From the NCBI GenBank assembly GCA_949316495.1, contig OX439011.1, positions 24,339,995-24,403,994 of the forward strand: a stretch of 64,000 nucleotides of DNA, in the 5' to 3' direction. Shown in pieces: positions 13,599 through 34,460 of this stretch. Within the stretch, counting starts at the first letter, position 1. The number at the start of each line of letters is the position of its first letter. The DNA is from Amphiduros pacificus. Lineage: Eukaryota; Annelida; Polychaeta; Phyllodocida; Hesionidae. Both the position numbers and the translations under genes were made by a program. The notes under the pieces are model-generated. The model made no database searches. It was not told the DNA's origin and saw only the letters and a list, made by a program, of their open reading frames with translations.

Positions 13599-14342
13599 AT
13601 AGATTGTACTGAAGCTCCTTACTATGTTCAGGGCGTGAATGGTGTAAGGTGCAATACAAATAGAAAGCTTTTGTAAAAATGATGACCTAAAGATATAGGA
13701 AAAAAATGAAAATAGTTTCATTGTTTCATATGCTATCCAGTTAAAAGGCAAACACAAATAAAAGTTTCTTGTCACATAAACATTTTATAGTGCAAAGTCA
13801 GTGGAAGCAATTTTTAATTAAATCCATTTTTGATCTGTTGAAAAAAAATGATGACCATGTGACAAGAATCAATATTTTGCATGTGTTTGGCCTACTTGTA
13901 TAGGATTGATGTTGCATTGCAAACACAAACATTATACATACACAATGATATACAGAGACAAATCTTCTGTAAATTGATATGAATAAAATGTATAAATTTT
14001 AAAAGCTGCCTTTATTTTTTTTACCATTTCTTTGGCCTGAGCATAGATATTAAAACATAATGTTTTAAATGTCTCTGGTCTGAAATATTGTCGTCTGTCT
14101 GTTTGTCATCCTACATTACCCCATATCATAAAATACTAGATCAATATTAATTATGTTTTGTAATCAAAAATCAATTCATAATTCAAATATTTATTAGCCG
14201 GTCTCTGATTGGTTGAAACAAATTGCCCTTTATCGCTTTATCCTTTCTATTGCGTTGGCTCCAGTAAAAGTTCAATTAACTGTATATGTGTATGACTTGT
14301 GGCATTATTATTAGGATGAAGATGATATGACCAAACTTATAA
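13599..14342. other. Intergenic AT-rich DNA
   Basis: No gene, array or inverted repeat is evident between the 44-bp array and the poly-C tract. Confidence 0.35.
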
Positions 14343-14361
14343 CCCCCCCCCCCCCCCCCCC
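14343..14361. repeat. Poly-C tract bordering the 6-kb minisatellite
   Basis: An uninterrupted run of 19 C abuts the first unit of the large minisatellite. Confidence 0.9.
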
Positions 14362-17300
14362 AGTAGCAGCTTCCACAGTATTGTCATCATGCTGGTAACA
14401 GCTTCCACAGTACTGTAATCATGTTGGTAACAGCTTCCACAGTACTGTCATCATGCTGGTAGCAGCTTCCACGGTACTGTCATCATGGTAACAGCTTCCA
14501 CAGTATTGTCATCATGCTGGTAACAGCTTCCACAGTACTGTCATGCTGGTAACAGCTTCCACAGTACTGTCATCATGCTGGTAACAGCTTCCACAGTACT
14601 GTCATCATGCTGGTAACAGCTTCCACAGTACTGTCATCAAGCTGGTAACAGCTTCCACAGTACTGTCATCATGCTGGTAACAGCTTCCACAGTACTGTCA
14701 TCATGCTGGTAACAGCTTCCACAGTACTGTCATCAAGCTGGTAACAGCTTCCACAGTACTGTCATCATGGTAACAGCTTCCACAGTACTGTCATCAAGCT
14801 GGTAACAGCTTCCACAGTACTGTCATCACGCTGGTAACAGCATCCACAGTACTGTCATCAAGCTGGTAACAGCTTCCACAGTACTGTCATCAAGCTGGTA
14901 ACAGCATCCACAGTACTGTCATTATACTGGTAACAGCTTCCACAGTACTGTCATCATGCTGGTAACAGCTTCCACAGTACTGTCATCATGGTAAGAGCTT
15001 CCACAGTACTGTCATCACGCTGGTAACAGCTTCCACAGTACTGTCATCATGCTGGTAACAGCTTCCACAGTACTGTCATCATGGTAACAGCTTCCACAGT
15101 ACTGTCATCAAGCTGGTAACAGCTTCCACAGTACTGTCATCATGCTGGTAACAGCTTCCACGGTACTGTCACGCTGGTAGCAGCTACTGTAGTATTGTCA
15201 CGCTGGTAACAGCTACTACAGTATTGTCACGCTGGTAACAGCTTCCACAGTATTGTCACGCTGGTAACAGCTACTACAGTATTGTCACGCTGGTAACAGC
15301 TACTGCAGTATTGTCAAGCTGGTAGCAGCTACTACAGTATTCTCACGCTGGTAACAGCTACTGCAGTATTGTCACGCTGGTAACAGCTACTGCAGTATTG
15401 TCACGCTGGCAACAGCTACTGCAGTATTCTCACGCTGGTAACAGCTACTACAGTATTGTCACGCTGGTAACAGCTACTGCAGTATTGTCACGCTGGCAAC
15501 AGCTACTACAGTATTGTCATGCTGGTAACAGCAACTGCAGTATTGTCACGCTGGTAACAGCTACTACAGTATTCTCACGCTGGTAGCAGCTACTGGAGTA
15601 TTGTCACGCTGGTAGCAGCTACTACAGTATTGTCACGCTGGTAACAGCTTCCACAGTACTATCATCATGGTAACAGCTTCCACAGTACTGTCATCAAGCT
15701 GGTAACAGCTTCCACAGTACTGTCATCACGCTGGTAACAGCTTCCACAGTACTGTCATCAAGCTGGTAACAGCATCCACAGTACTGTCATTATACTGGTA
15801 ACAGCTTCCACAGTACTGTCATCACGCTGGTAACAGCTTCCACAGTACTGTCATCATGGTAACAGCTTCCACAGTACTGTCATCATGGTAACAGCTCCCA
15901 CAGTACTGTCATCACGCTGGTAACAGCTTCCACAGTACTGTCATCATGCTGGTAACAGCTTCCACAGTACTGTCATCAAGCTGGTAACAGCTTCCACAGT
16001 ATTTTCATCATGCTGGTAACAGCTTCCACAGTACTGTCATGCTGGTAACAGCTTCCACAGTACTGTCATCATGCTGGTAACAGCTTCCACAGTACTGTCA
16101 TCATGTTGGTAACAGCTTCCACAGTACTGTCATCATGCTGGTAACAGCTTCCACAGTACTGTCATCATGCTGGTAACAGCTTCCACAGTACTGTCATCAT
16201 GCTGGTAACAGCTTCCACAGTACTGTCATCAAGCTGGTAACAGCTTCCACAGTACTGTCATCATGCTGGTAACAGCTTCCACAGTACTGTCATGCTGGTA
16301 ACAGCTTCCACAGTACTGTCATCATGCTGGTAACAGCTTCCACAGTACTGTCATCATGTTGGTAACAGCTTCCACAGTACTGTCATCATGCTGGTAACAG
16401 CTTCCACAGTACTGTCATCATGCTGGTAACAGCTTCCACAGTACTGTCATCATGCTGGTAACAGCTTCCACAGTACTGTCATCAAGCTGGTAACAGCATC
16501 CACAGTACTGTCATCATGGTAACAGCTTCCACAGTACTGTCATCATGCTGGTAACAGCTTCCACAGTACTGTCATCATGCTGGTAACAGCTTCCACAGTA
16601 CTGTCATCATGGTAACAGCATCCACAGTACTGTCATCATGCTGGTAACAGCTTCTACAGTACTGTCATCAAGCTGGTAACAGCTTCCACAGTACTGTCAT
16701 CAAGCTGGTAACAGCTTCCACAGTACTGTCATCATGGTAACAGCTTCCACAGTACTGTCATCACGCTGGTAACAGCTTCCACAGTACTGTCATCATGCTG
16801 GTAAGAGCTTCCACAGTACTGTCATCATGGTAACAGCTTCCACAGTACTGTCATCAAGCTGGTAACAGCTTCCACAGTATTTTCATCATGCTGGTAACAG
16901 CTTCCACAGTACTGTCATGCTGGTAACAGCTTCCACAGTACTGTCATCATGCTGGTAACAGCTTCCACAGTACTGTCATCATGTTGGTAACAGCTTCCAC
17001 AGTACTGTCATCATGCTGGTAACAGCTTCCACAGTACTGTCATCAAGCTGGTAACAGCTTCCACAGTACTGTCATCAAGCTGGTAACAGCATCCACAGTA
17101 CTGTCATCATGCTGGTAACAGCTTCCACAGTACTGTCATCATGCTGGTAACAGCTTCCACAGTACTGTCATCAAGCTGGTAACAGCATCCACAGTACTGT
17201 CATCATGGTAACAGCTTCCACAGTTCTGTCATCATTGTAACAGCTTCCACAGTTCTGTAATCATGGTAACAGCTTCAACAGTACTGTCATCATGCTGGTA

Positions 17301-20300
17301 ACAGCTTCCACAGTACTGCCATCACGCTGGTAACAGCTTCCACATTACTGTCATCATGCTGGTAACAGCTTCCACAGTATTGTCATCACGCTGGTAACAG
17401 CTTCCACAGTACTGTCATCATGGTAACAGCTTCCACAGTACTGTCATCAAGCTGGTAACAGCTTCCACAGTATTGTCATCATGCTGGTAACAGCTTCCAC
17501 AGTACTGTCATCATGCTGGTAACAGCTTCCACAGTACTGTCATCATGCTGGTAACAGCTTCCACAGTACTGTCATCAAGCTGGTAACAGCATCCACAGTA
17601 CTGTCATCATGGTAACAGCTTCCACAGTACTGTCATCATGCTGGTAACAGCATCCACAGTACTGTCATCATGCTGGTAACAGCTTCCACAGTACTGTCAT
17701 CATGGTAACAGCATCCACAGTACTGTCATCATGCTGGTAACAGCTTCCACAATACTGTCATCATGCTGGTAACAGCTTCCACAGTACTGTCATCAAGCTG
17801 GTAACAGCTTCAACAGTACTGTCATCATGCTGGTAACAGCTTCCACAGTACTGTCATCATGGTAACAGCTTCCACAGTTCTGTCATCATGGTAACAGCTT
17901 CCACGGTACTGTCATCAAGCTGGTAACAGCATCCACAGTACTGTCATCATGGTAACAGCTTCCAAAGTTCTGTCATCATTGTAACAGCTTCCACGGTACT
18001 GTCATCATGCTGGTAACAGCTTCCACAGTACTGTCATCAAGCTGGTAACATCATCCACAGTACTGTCATCATGGTAACAGCTTCCACAGTTCTGTCATCA
18101 TGGTAACAGCTTCCACAGTACTGTCATCATGCTGGTAACAGCTTCCACAGTACTGCCATCACGCTGGTAACAGCTTCCACAGTACTGTCATCATGCTGGT
18201 AACAGCTTCCACAGTATTGTCATCACGCTGGTAACAGCTTCCACAGTACTGTCATCAAGCTGGTAACAGCTTCCACAGTACTGTCATCATGGTAACAGCT
18301 TCCACAGTTCTGTCATCATGGTAACAGCTTCCACAGTACTGTCATCAAGCTGGTAACAGCTTCCACAGTACTGCCATCACGCTGGTAACAGCTTCCACAG
18401 TACTGTCATCATGCTGGTAACAGCTTCCACAGTATTGTCATCACGCTGGTAACAGCTTCCACAGTACTGTCATCAAGCTGGTAACAGCTTCCACAGTACT
18501 GTCATCATGGTAACAGCTTCCACAGTACTGTCATCATGCTGGTAACAGCTTCCACAGTATTGTCATCACGCTGGTAACAGCTTCCACAGTACTGTCATCA
18601 AGCTGGTAACAGCTTCCACAGTACTGTCATCATGCTGGTAACAGCTTCCACAGTACTGTCATCATGGTAACAGCTTCCACAGTACTGTCATCATGCTGGT
18701 AACAGCTTCCACGGTACTGTCATCATGGTAACAGCTTCCACAGTACTGTCATCATGCTGGTAACAGCTTCCACAGTACTGTCATCATGCTGGTAACAGTT
18801 TCCACAGTACTGTCATCAAGCTGGTAACAGCATCCACAGTACTGTCATCATGCTGGTAACAGCTTCCACGGTACTGTCTTCATGCTGGTAACAGCTTCCA
18901 CAGTACTGTCATCACGCTGGTAACAGCTTCCACAGTACTGTCATCATGCTGGTAACAGCTTCCACAGTACTGTCATCATGCTGGTAACAGCTTCCACAGT
19001 ACTGTCATCACGCTGGTAACAGCTTTCACAGTACTGTCATCATGCTGGTAACAGCTTCCACAGTACTGTCATCATGCTGGTAACAGCTTCCACGGTACTG
19101 TCATGCTGGTAACAGCTTCCACAGTACTGTCATCATGCTGGTAACAGCTTCCACAGTACTGTCATCACGCTGGTAACAGTTCCACGGTACTGTCACGCTG
19201 GTAACAGCTTCCACGGTACTGTCACGCTGGTAACAGCTACTACAGTATTGTCACGCTGGTAACACAGTACTGTCACGCTGGTAACAGCTTCCACGGTACT
19301 GTCACGCTGGTAACAGCTACTACAGTATTGTCACGCTGGTAACACAGTACTGTCACGCTGGTAACAGCTTCCACAGTTCTGTCACCATGCTGGTAACAGC
19401 TTCCACAGTACTGTCATCATGCTGGTAACAGCTTCCACAGTACTGTCATCAAGCTGGTAACAGCTTCCACAGTACTGTCATCACGCTGGTAACAGCTTCC
19501 ACGGTACTGTCACGCTGGTAACAGCTTCCACAGTATTGTCACGCTGGTAACAGCTTCCACAGTATTGTCACGCTGGTAACAGCTACTGCAGTATTGTCAC
19601 GCGGGTAACAGCTACTGCAGTATTGTCACGCTGGTAACAGCTAATGCAGTATTCTCACGCTGGTAACAGCTACTGGAGTATTGTCACGCTGGTAGCAGCT
19701 ACTACAGTATTGTCACGCTGGTAACAGCTACTGTAGTATTGTCATGCTGGTAACAGCTACTACAGTATTGTCACGCTGGTAGCAGCTACTACAGTATTGT
19801 CATGCTGGTAGCAGCTACTGCAGTATTGTCACGCTGGTAGCAGCTACTGCAGTATTGTCACGCTGGTAGCAGCTACTACAGTATTGTCACGCTGGTAGCA
19901 GCTACTACAGTATTGTCACGCTGGTAACAGCTACTACAGTATTGTCACGCTGGTAGCAGCTACTACAGTATTGTCACGCTGGTAGCAGCTACTACAGTAT
20001 TGTCACGCTGGTAGCAGCTACTGCAGTATTGTCACGCTGGTAGCAGCTACTACAGTATTGTCACGCTGGTAGCAGCTACTACAGTATTGTCACGCTGGTA
20101 ACAGCTACTACAGTATTGTCACGCTGGTAGCAGCTACTACAGTATTGTCACGCTGGTAACAGCTACTACAGTATTGTCACGCTGGTAACAGCTACTACAG
20201 TATTGTCACGCTGGTAGCAGCTACTACAGTATTGTCACGCTGGTAACAGCTACTACAGTATTGTCACGCTGGTAGCAGCTACTGCAGTATTGTCACGCTG

Positions 20301-20338
20301 GTAACAGCTACTACAGTATTGTCACGCTGGTAGCAGCT
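14362..20338. repeat. 6-kb minisatellite of 32-bp and 29-bp units
   Basis: Close to 190 head-to-tail units derive from GCTGGTAACAGCTTCCACAG plus TACTGTCATCAT. The 32-bp form dominates; a 29-bp form lacks GCT, and a second 29-bp family reads CTACTACAGTATTGTCACG. The second family is concentrated at about 15170-15650 and 19180-20338, so the array is a mosaic of blocks. Most units carry the 10-bp palindrome ACAGTACTGT. The array ends about 700 bp before the start codon of the K2P channel. Some frames stay open for short distances but there is no gene. Confidence 0.95.
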
Positions 20339-20380
20339 TCCTTGCTTCTCTGAGTGGCAGTCTCGCTGGCTAACGGTTGA

Positions 20381-20433
20381 ATGGAGACCACCTGTTTGAG
20401 ATAGCAACACAATGAAAAGCAGGTGGTCTCCAT
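20381..20433. repeat. Perfect 14-bp inverted repeat with E-box arms
   Basis: The arms ATGGAGACCACCTG (20381-20394) and CAGGTGGTCTCCAT (20420-20433) are exact inverse complements around a 25-nt loop. Each arm includes a CACCTG E-box. It lies just past the 6-kb minisatellite and about 600 bp upstream of the K2P start codon. Confidence 0.85.
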
Positions 20434-21039
20434 AAAAATAGACTATCCTTGCCCAAATATTTGGGACAGTTATTAGTGTCTAGGTACCACAAATAGCTTC
20501 GCGGCGGGGGAAACAGATAGACAATAACAAACGCTTCCACACTGTCAAAACCTTGTCAGAGTCTATATTTACTCTATGATTTACTCCATGATGGGAACTA
20601 TGTTAGCAGGACTGACCCATATACGGTAAAATGTCATTAAAAATGTTGCTAAAAATGGAAACTTATTTTTGTAGCTGGAAAGGAAATTGTTCAGCCCACG
20701 CGTGCTACCTTTGTTGTTTGCAAAACAGAAGTAAACTGGTTTGGCAAGAGTGCGTTTTAAACTGAAGCGATGGGATTACATGAAGTCATGAATGAAATTT
20801 ATATAACTGTTTAAACATTATGATATAAATGCATGCCAATCGAAGATATAGATACTTAACTAGACAATTGAGTTGGAATACATTTGAGTTGGAATATATT
20901 TGAGTTGGAACGCGCAGAAAGTGCCATGTGCGCAATATGCTCTAAAAGCAGACGACAACGCCAGGGACGCTGAGGGTCCAACTATCTCCATTCACTGATA
21001 TCTCTGTATAAAAGTTACAAAACTCCATACATTTTCAAG
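20434..21039 (+). promoter_or_regulatory. Presumed promoter/5' region of the K2P gene
   Basis: This is the non-repetitive interval between the minisatellite and the start codon. A TATA-like TGTATAAAAG lies at 21005-21014, about 26-35 bp upstream of the ATG, which would leave almost no 5' UTR. Either that box is fortuitous or an upstream start site or 5' exon is used. No CpG-rich block was seen. Confidence 0.3.
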
Positions 21040-30004
<8,965 letters not shown>

Positions 30005-31650
30005 TAATAGAATGATGCCAGATTTGTTCTCAGCACATAAAAACACTCAGACAATATTTGCTCAACCAAAGAACATGGCAAATGAGTTCAATGAGTTGAC
30101 CATATTCTGCCATTCTAGTAGTGGACAATTTGCAGGTCCGACATAGACAATCTATGTCCAACCTTGGAGTAATTATGAATGGAGGCCCAACGGTGCAAGA
30201 TCAAAGGGGACGTCATAGTTGCTGCCACATGCATTGTTATGATGACGCCATATAGGTGCAAGATATGAAAGTTTTGACGTAATTTTTTTTCAGAACTATT
30301 TTAAGTTATCAAGACCACAATTTAGTGCTACATATATCGCGAATGAAATGTTTGTTTATTTATGCAGATTATGAGGATATAAATTTTATTTCTCTGCTCC
30401 AAGTTTACATGATTTTATGAAGAGATTTTCAAATTCATGTCATGTTTATGAAAATGAGTTAAAATTTTCGTTTTCCTCAAAGATTATCAAGAAATCACGT
30501 ACTTTTTTTGTTGTTTTTGTCTTTCCAATTTATTTTTAATAATTGGCGCATATATTGGCAGATAAAAAAATATACCATTTTGTTCAGTAAAAAAAATACT
30601 ATCAGAAAAATGCAATTTATATCCCTGCCAATATATGCGCTGTCATAGATACTAAGTGTTATGAAATGTTATGTCATAATTTAAAATCAATAAAATATGA
30701 ACAATAAAAAGCTGTTTTAGGAATTTATAAATGCTGTATCATAAAAACATTTTGTTTTAATATTTTTTTACAAAACAACACGAATAGAGACACAATTTTT
30801 ATAAACATGTATAAAGAATAAAAGGTTTGGAATATGCACTTTTCTCTTTTTCAAAATAGGTATTATTGAAGCAATAAGAACAGAAATGAACAACTATATT
30901 TGAAGTAAATTTGAGAGGATGGTAATGTAAGCCTAAAAAGAGCAACTATTCTGTTTTTTTCTACAGAAAAAAATAAACCAAAATGTGGTATAATTCTTCA
31001 ATAAAACATTGACCAATTCATTTTTTTTAAATATGAATCTTCAATTTTCCACTGTTCTGAAGTTGGTAACTATGATAGGATCAAAGGATTTTGAATCCAT
31101 TGTGTAAAACAATGAGTTGCTATGACGCCATAGCTCACATAACTGCCGTCACGCCTCCATACATTATTAGTCCAAGGTCCAACCAACAGTAGGTCATTCA
31201 CAGAGCTCTCGTTTTTAAAATGGGTTTGACTTTAAAAGGTTTGACTCGGTGTGTGCAGCGGGCGACTGACGTCACTGGCTATAGAAGATTGTTCTGATTG
31301 GTTCACCTGATTAGAGAACAGGGATAGCCCAATCAAATACAAATACAAATTTTATTCTCGAATTGAACTCCAGTGAGGTATGGGAAAACTAAAGACCGGT
31401 GGCAATTGGATAGTTACAGTCCACTCACCAGAGCATTATATAATCAGTATATCAGTGGGCAATGTAATAAAAAAACTCATGAACATTTAAATTTAACACT
31501 GGAAGCTGTGATGTAATTTAACATAGCCCAAGAACTGTGAGGTGTCTATGGGTCCAACATTTGCATTAATTTACATATTACTTTTGATATGCTTCAGTAT
31601 AGAACTAATAAATTTAGATAAATTGATGAGCTCCTATCTATCATTAGTAT
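30005..31650 (+). other. 3' UTR and downstream flank of the K2P gene
   Basis: Two AATAAA hexamers at 30689-30694 and 30703-30708 are plausible polyadenylation signals, giving a 3' UTR near 700-720 nt. Further downstream the DNA is AT-rich, with a CRE-like TGACGTCA at about 31268-31275. No other gene was seen. Confidence 0.45.
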
Positions 31651-31656
31651 GCCACT

Positions 31657-31809
31657 GGCCGTGGCGCGGTTGGTTAGAGTGCCAGCTTATTAGCACAAGT
31701 TCCTCTATGGAGATCCAAAGGTCGTGGGTTCGATCCCCGGCCATGCTGAGATGGAAAACATGATACAATTTCACACATGAGCTTAGGCCCGTGCCTAAAG
31801 GGTTAAACC
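31657..31809 (+). mobile_element. tRNA-derived SINE, 3'-truncated copy
   Basis: The tRNA-like head carries an A-box region (TTGGTTAGAGTGCC) and a B box (GGTCGTGGGTTCGATCCCC). It is followed by the family's GATACAATTTCACACATGAG and GTGCCTAAAGGGTTAAACC. The copy stops there, and another full-length SINE begins about 18 bp later. Confidence 0.85.
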
Positions 31810-31827
31810 TATTCGTACATGCGAGGG

Positions 31828-32129
31828 CCACGGGCCGTGACACAGTTGGTTAGAGCGCCAGTTTACTAGCACCAGTTCCTCTGTTGTGATCCAAAGGTCG
31901 TGGGTTCGAACTCCGGCTATGCCGAGATTTAACTCATGATTCAATTTCCCATATGAGCTGAGGCCCAATGTCCTTGTAAATCTGTGACCAGGTGGGTTGT
32001 CATGTCAAGGACCTGCGACATGACAATTCAGTGAGGCAGCACTATATCTGCTACAAGTAGGTCTCATCACGAAATGACTGAAATAATGTTGAAAGTGATG
32101 TAAAACCCCAAACAAACAAATAAATCTGC
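31828..32129 (+). mobile_element. tRNA-derived SINE, full length with target duplication
   Basis: The head has TTGGTTAGAGCGCC (A box) and GGTCGTGGGTTCGAACTCC (B box). The body includes GTCAAGGACCTGCGACATG, CACTATATCTGCTACAAG and GGTCTCATCACGAAATGACT, and the tail is TGATGTAAAACCCC with a CAAA repeat. Imperfect 11-bp duplications ACATGCGAGGG (31817-31827) and ACATGCAAGGG (32130-32140) flank it. Mobilisation depends on a partner LINE that is not identified here. Confidence 0.88.
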
Positions 32130-32464
32130 ACATGCAAGGGTTGGGAATGGCTGCCATTCTCTGAAGCTTCAATAATTATCGTCTTTTTGGCATATTATTG
32201 AGCTGTCATAGGGGTCTATATTTGCTAAAAATCTATCGCAAGTGTGGTCTATCTTCTGGTCTATAGTTGACAGACCTTCGGCAACCCAGCACGGCAGAAC
32301 TTGCATGGAAGAGAGGCCGATTCAACGATCAGTCTTTCTCAAGGCGTGGCATTCTCGATCTCCTACCACGGGTTCTGTCAGCTCTGTTTTCTAAATCAGA
32401 TTCTACAACTCAACGATCTACAAAGTCTAACCACTGTTCTACCCAACCTTATTGAAGCCTAAAC

Positions 32465-32585
32465 TCACCCATTAGGCAGCCTCCCTTCCCTGTAGGTTTT
32501 TTGGTGAAATTGCTCGGCCCACATCTTGGCTGGACATTCTGCCTGATCTTTACCAAGTTGTATCTGCCACACCTTGTGGATAACT
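32465..32585 (-). other. Possible isolated coding exon or exon relic, unrecognised
   Basis: On the minus strand the frame reads KVWQIQLGKDQAECPAKMWA followed by EQFHQKTYREGRLPNG, and ends at a consensus donor (GG then GTGAGT). A weak acceptor-like CAAG precedes KVW. The composition looks protein-like, but no neighbouring exon was found on this strand and I recognise no family. It may be a relic exon, an exon of an unseen gene, or chance. Confidence 0.2.
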
Positions 32586-32781
32586 TTAATTTTGTTCTCA
32601 CAATACGTTTGTGTATGATACTGTATACAGACAAATTTTCGCGACCTTTTTATTTTCGCGTTAATTCGCGCCAGGATGTCATTCGCGAAATTAAATGGAC
32701 GCGAAATTGAAGAGGGGACTCTCACAAATTATGCTTCGCAGGTCGAGAATTTATCCATGAAGTAAAACGTAAATATCATAT

Positions 32782-32935
32782 AACAAAACATACCGAGTCG
32801 GGAAGCTGGGTGAGCGGATTCAGTGAGTTGGTGATTGCGGAAGGATACCCTGAGCCGAAGGCGAAGGGTATCCGTCAGCCATCACCAACGAACTGAATCC
32901 GCTCACACAGCTGACCCGACGAGTGCATGTTTTGT
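32782..32935. repeat. Long hairpin with ~70-bp arms
   Basis: Left arm 32782-32851 and right arm 32865-32935 are inverse complements with a handful of mismatches. Key matching blocks are GTGAGCGGATTCAGT with its complement in the right arm, and GGATACCCT with AGGGTATCC flanking a 13-nt loop. The two arms have diverged little, unlike most repeats nearby. Confidence 0.85.
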
Positions 32936-33644
32936 TTTTATACCTCAGACAACTACTGTATTTTTAAAAAATGATACATGAAACAAGATATTTATCGTTA
33001 AAAACATTTGTAAACAAAGCGCACCTCATTTGACCCCGTCACGTGACCCGAAAATGGCGCATACAGCCATAGACTGGTTGCTACCATCTGTGTATATACA
33101 CGATGTTCTTGACACTCGATGGGGGACCAGTCTAAAGATGGCCGACGCAAAATAGTTCCAACTAATCAATATTTTACAAATAATCGGCATGCTCGTATTC
33201 ATTCAAAATCGCATCAATACGCGCATCACTGAGGTATAATGTACGTGACGTCGCGGTAATTCACGTCCGCAACACGAGGAGAAGCCAGGGATCCATCATT
33301 GCGCAGTATATTAATATTTCAATGCGTGTTGATAGTAGTTTAAGAGAAACGGCATTTGGTCCTCCTTGTTTTCTTCGGGCTGGGCTGGTCGGAGCTATAT
33401 GACCGTTTCAGTGTCATCCCATTCACGCATGAAGAGATTCCAAACCGCCCATCAAGTGTGACATTCTCTTAACAGATATGGACTCACAAATAAAAAAGTT
33501 GATTTTCTGCTACTTAAAACTAATCACCTGGTGTATTTGTATCTTTGTTTAAGATTACTGGAGCTCGAAACAACTAAACTTCTGACAGAATACTGGTTTA
33601 CATTGCAACCAACTTGGGGTCTTTCCCTGACCTACTTACGATAC

Positions 33645-33692
33645 AGCCAATCGTAGGTGTTAGGACGCACACTCTGAACACCTACGATGGCT
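33645..33692. repeat. 16-bp hairpin
   Basis: AGCCAATCGTAGGTGTT (33645-33661) pairs with AACACCTACGATGGCT (33677-33692), with a single bulged A and a 15-nt loop. Confidence 0.8.
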
Positions 33693-33851
33693 CATCAGTG
33701 GGAGGTATTCACTGCCTCTGAAGTGTAATCCCTCATAACTTCTTCAAATGATTTTATTCAGACATGAAACTCGCCAGAAAGCAAGATTAGTTGTGTAAGA
33801 TATTTGGGATATCTTAATAATAAGTGTAGAGTGTGTGTGGTGTTCACACTG

Positions 33852-33876
33852 AGGTCGCGACACTGTGTCGCGACCT
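33852..33876. repeat. Perfect 25-nt palindrome
   Basis: AGGTCGCGACAC and GTGTCGCGACCT are exact inverse complements around one central T. It abuts the 82-bp duplicated segment starting at 33879. Confidence 0.9.
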
Positions 33877-33878
33877 GT

Positions 33879-33960
33879 CTCTTCACGAGTGATAGGGGAC
33901 ACCTCACAACCCGACGTAGCCTCCAGAGCTCTGCTCGCGCAAGTCGGGGTTCCACAACTA
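33879..33960 (+). repeat. 82-bp dispersed repeat, copy 1
   Basis: It matches 35957-36038 with about two mismatches. It starts CTCTTCACGAG and includes ACCCGACGTAGCCTCCAGAG and ends GGGGTTCCACAACTA. Flanks differ between the copies (palindrome here, poly-C there). Confidence 0.85.
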
Positions 33961-34430
33961 TGTTGATAGACTCCAATTGTTTTCGCGCCAAAAATAAGAG
34001 CTTGTCCCCGTCACTCCCGCTTTTTAACATGACGACCTCGTATTGCGTAATGCATGTTAAATGGATGAATGGTTTTGTTCTGTTCTCGACCTGCAAAACG
34101 TATTTTGTGTTAATATTGGGTAAATACCTTTTCTGTCAAAAAGGGAAGACACGACTCAAAGCAGTGGAGACAATGACGAAACGCAAAACTGTGAACGCTG
34201 ATAATTGGAATCAGTGAGAACAAAGTCAAAACAAAGCGTTTCAAAATAATAGACCAAAAATATTGGGTAAATACCTTTATTTATCGTTTAAGGTCTATAA
34301 TCCACAATGAAACACTGGGACAGACTTATGTTTTTTTGGCTTAAATGTGTTCAAAGTCATGTTATTTGTTAATTTAGCACAGAAAAAGTAAACTTAACCA
34401 GCTAGTCTTAAACTTTTATTATTTAAATTT

Positions 34431-34460
34431 AACCCGTTTTAACTACCGTTAAAACGGGTT
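34431..34460. repeat. Perfect 13-bp hairpin with 4-nt loop
   Basis: AACCCGTTTTAAC and GTTAAAACGGGTT are exact inverse complements separated by TACC. It lies inside the palindrome-rich element. Confidence 0.9.

Noticed and set aside
14362-20338. CRISPR-like array
   Set aside because: Units are contiguous with no unique spacers, and the genome is animal. It is a minisatellite.
31657-31740. Functional tRNA gene
   Set aside because: A and B boxes are present but the sequence does not fold as a mature tRNA and continues into a shared SINE body. The same holds for 31828 and 36782.
33758-34217. Overlapping frames of 112 and 137 codons on opposite strands
   Set aside because: They lie in the palindrome-rich element where inverted repeats create mirrored frames. 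No family signature.
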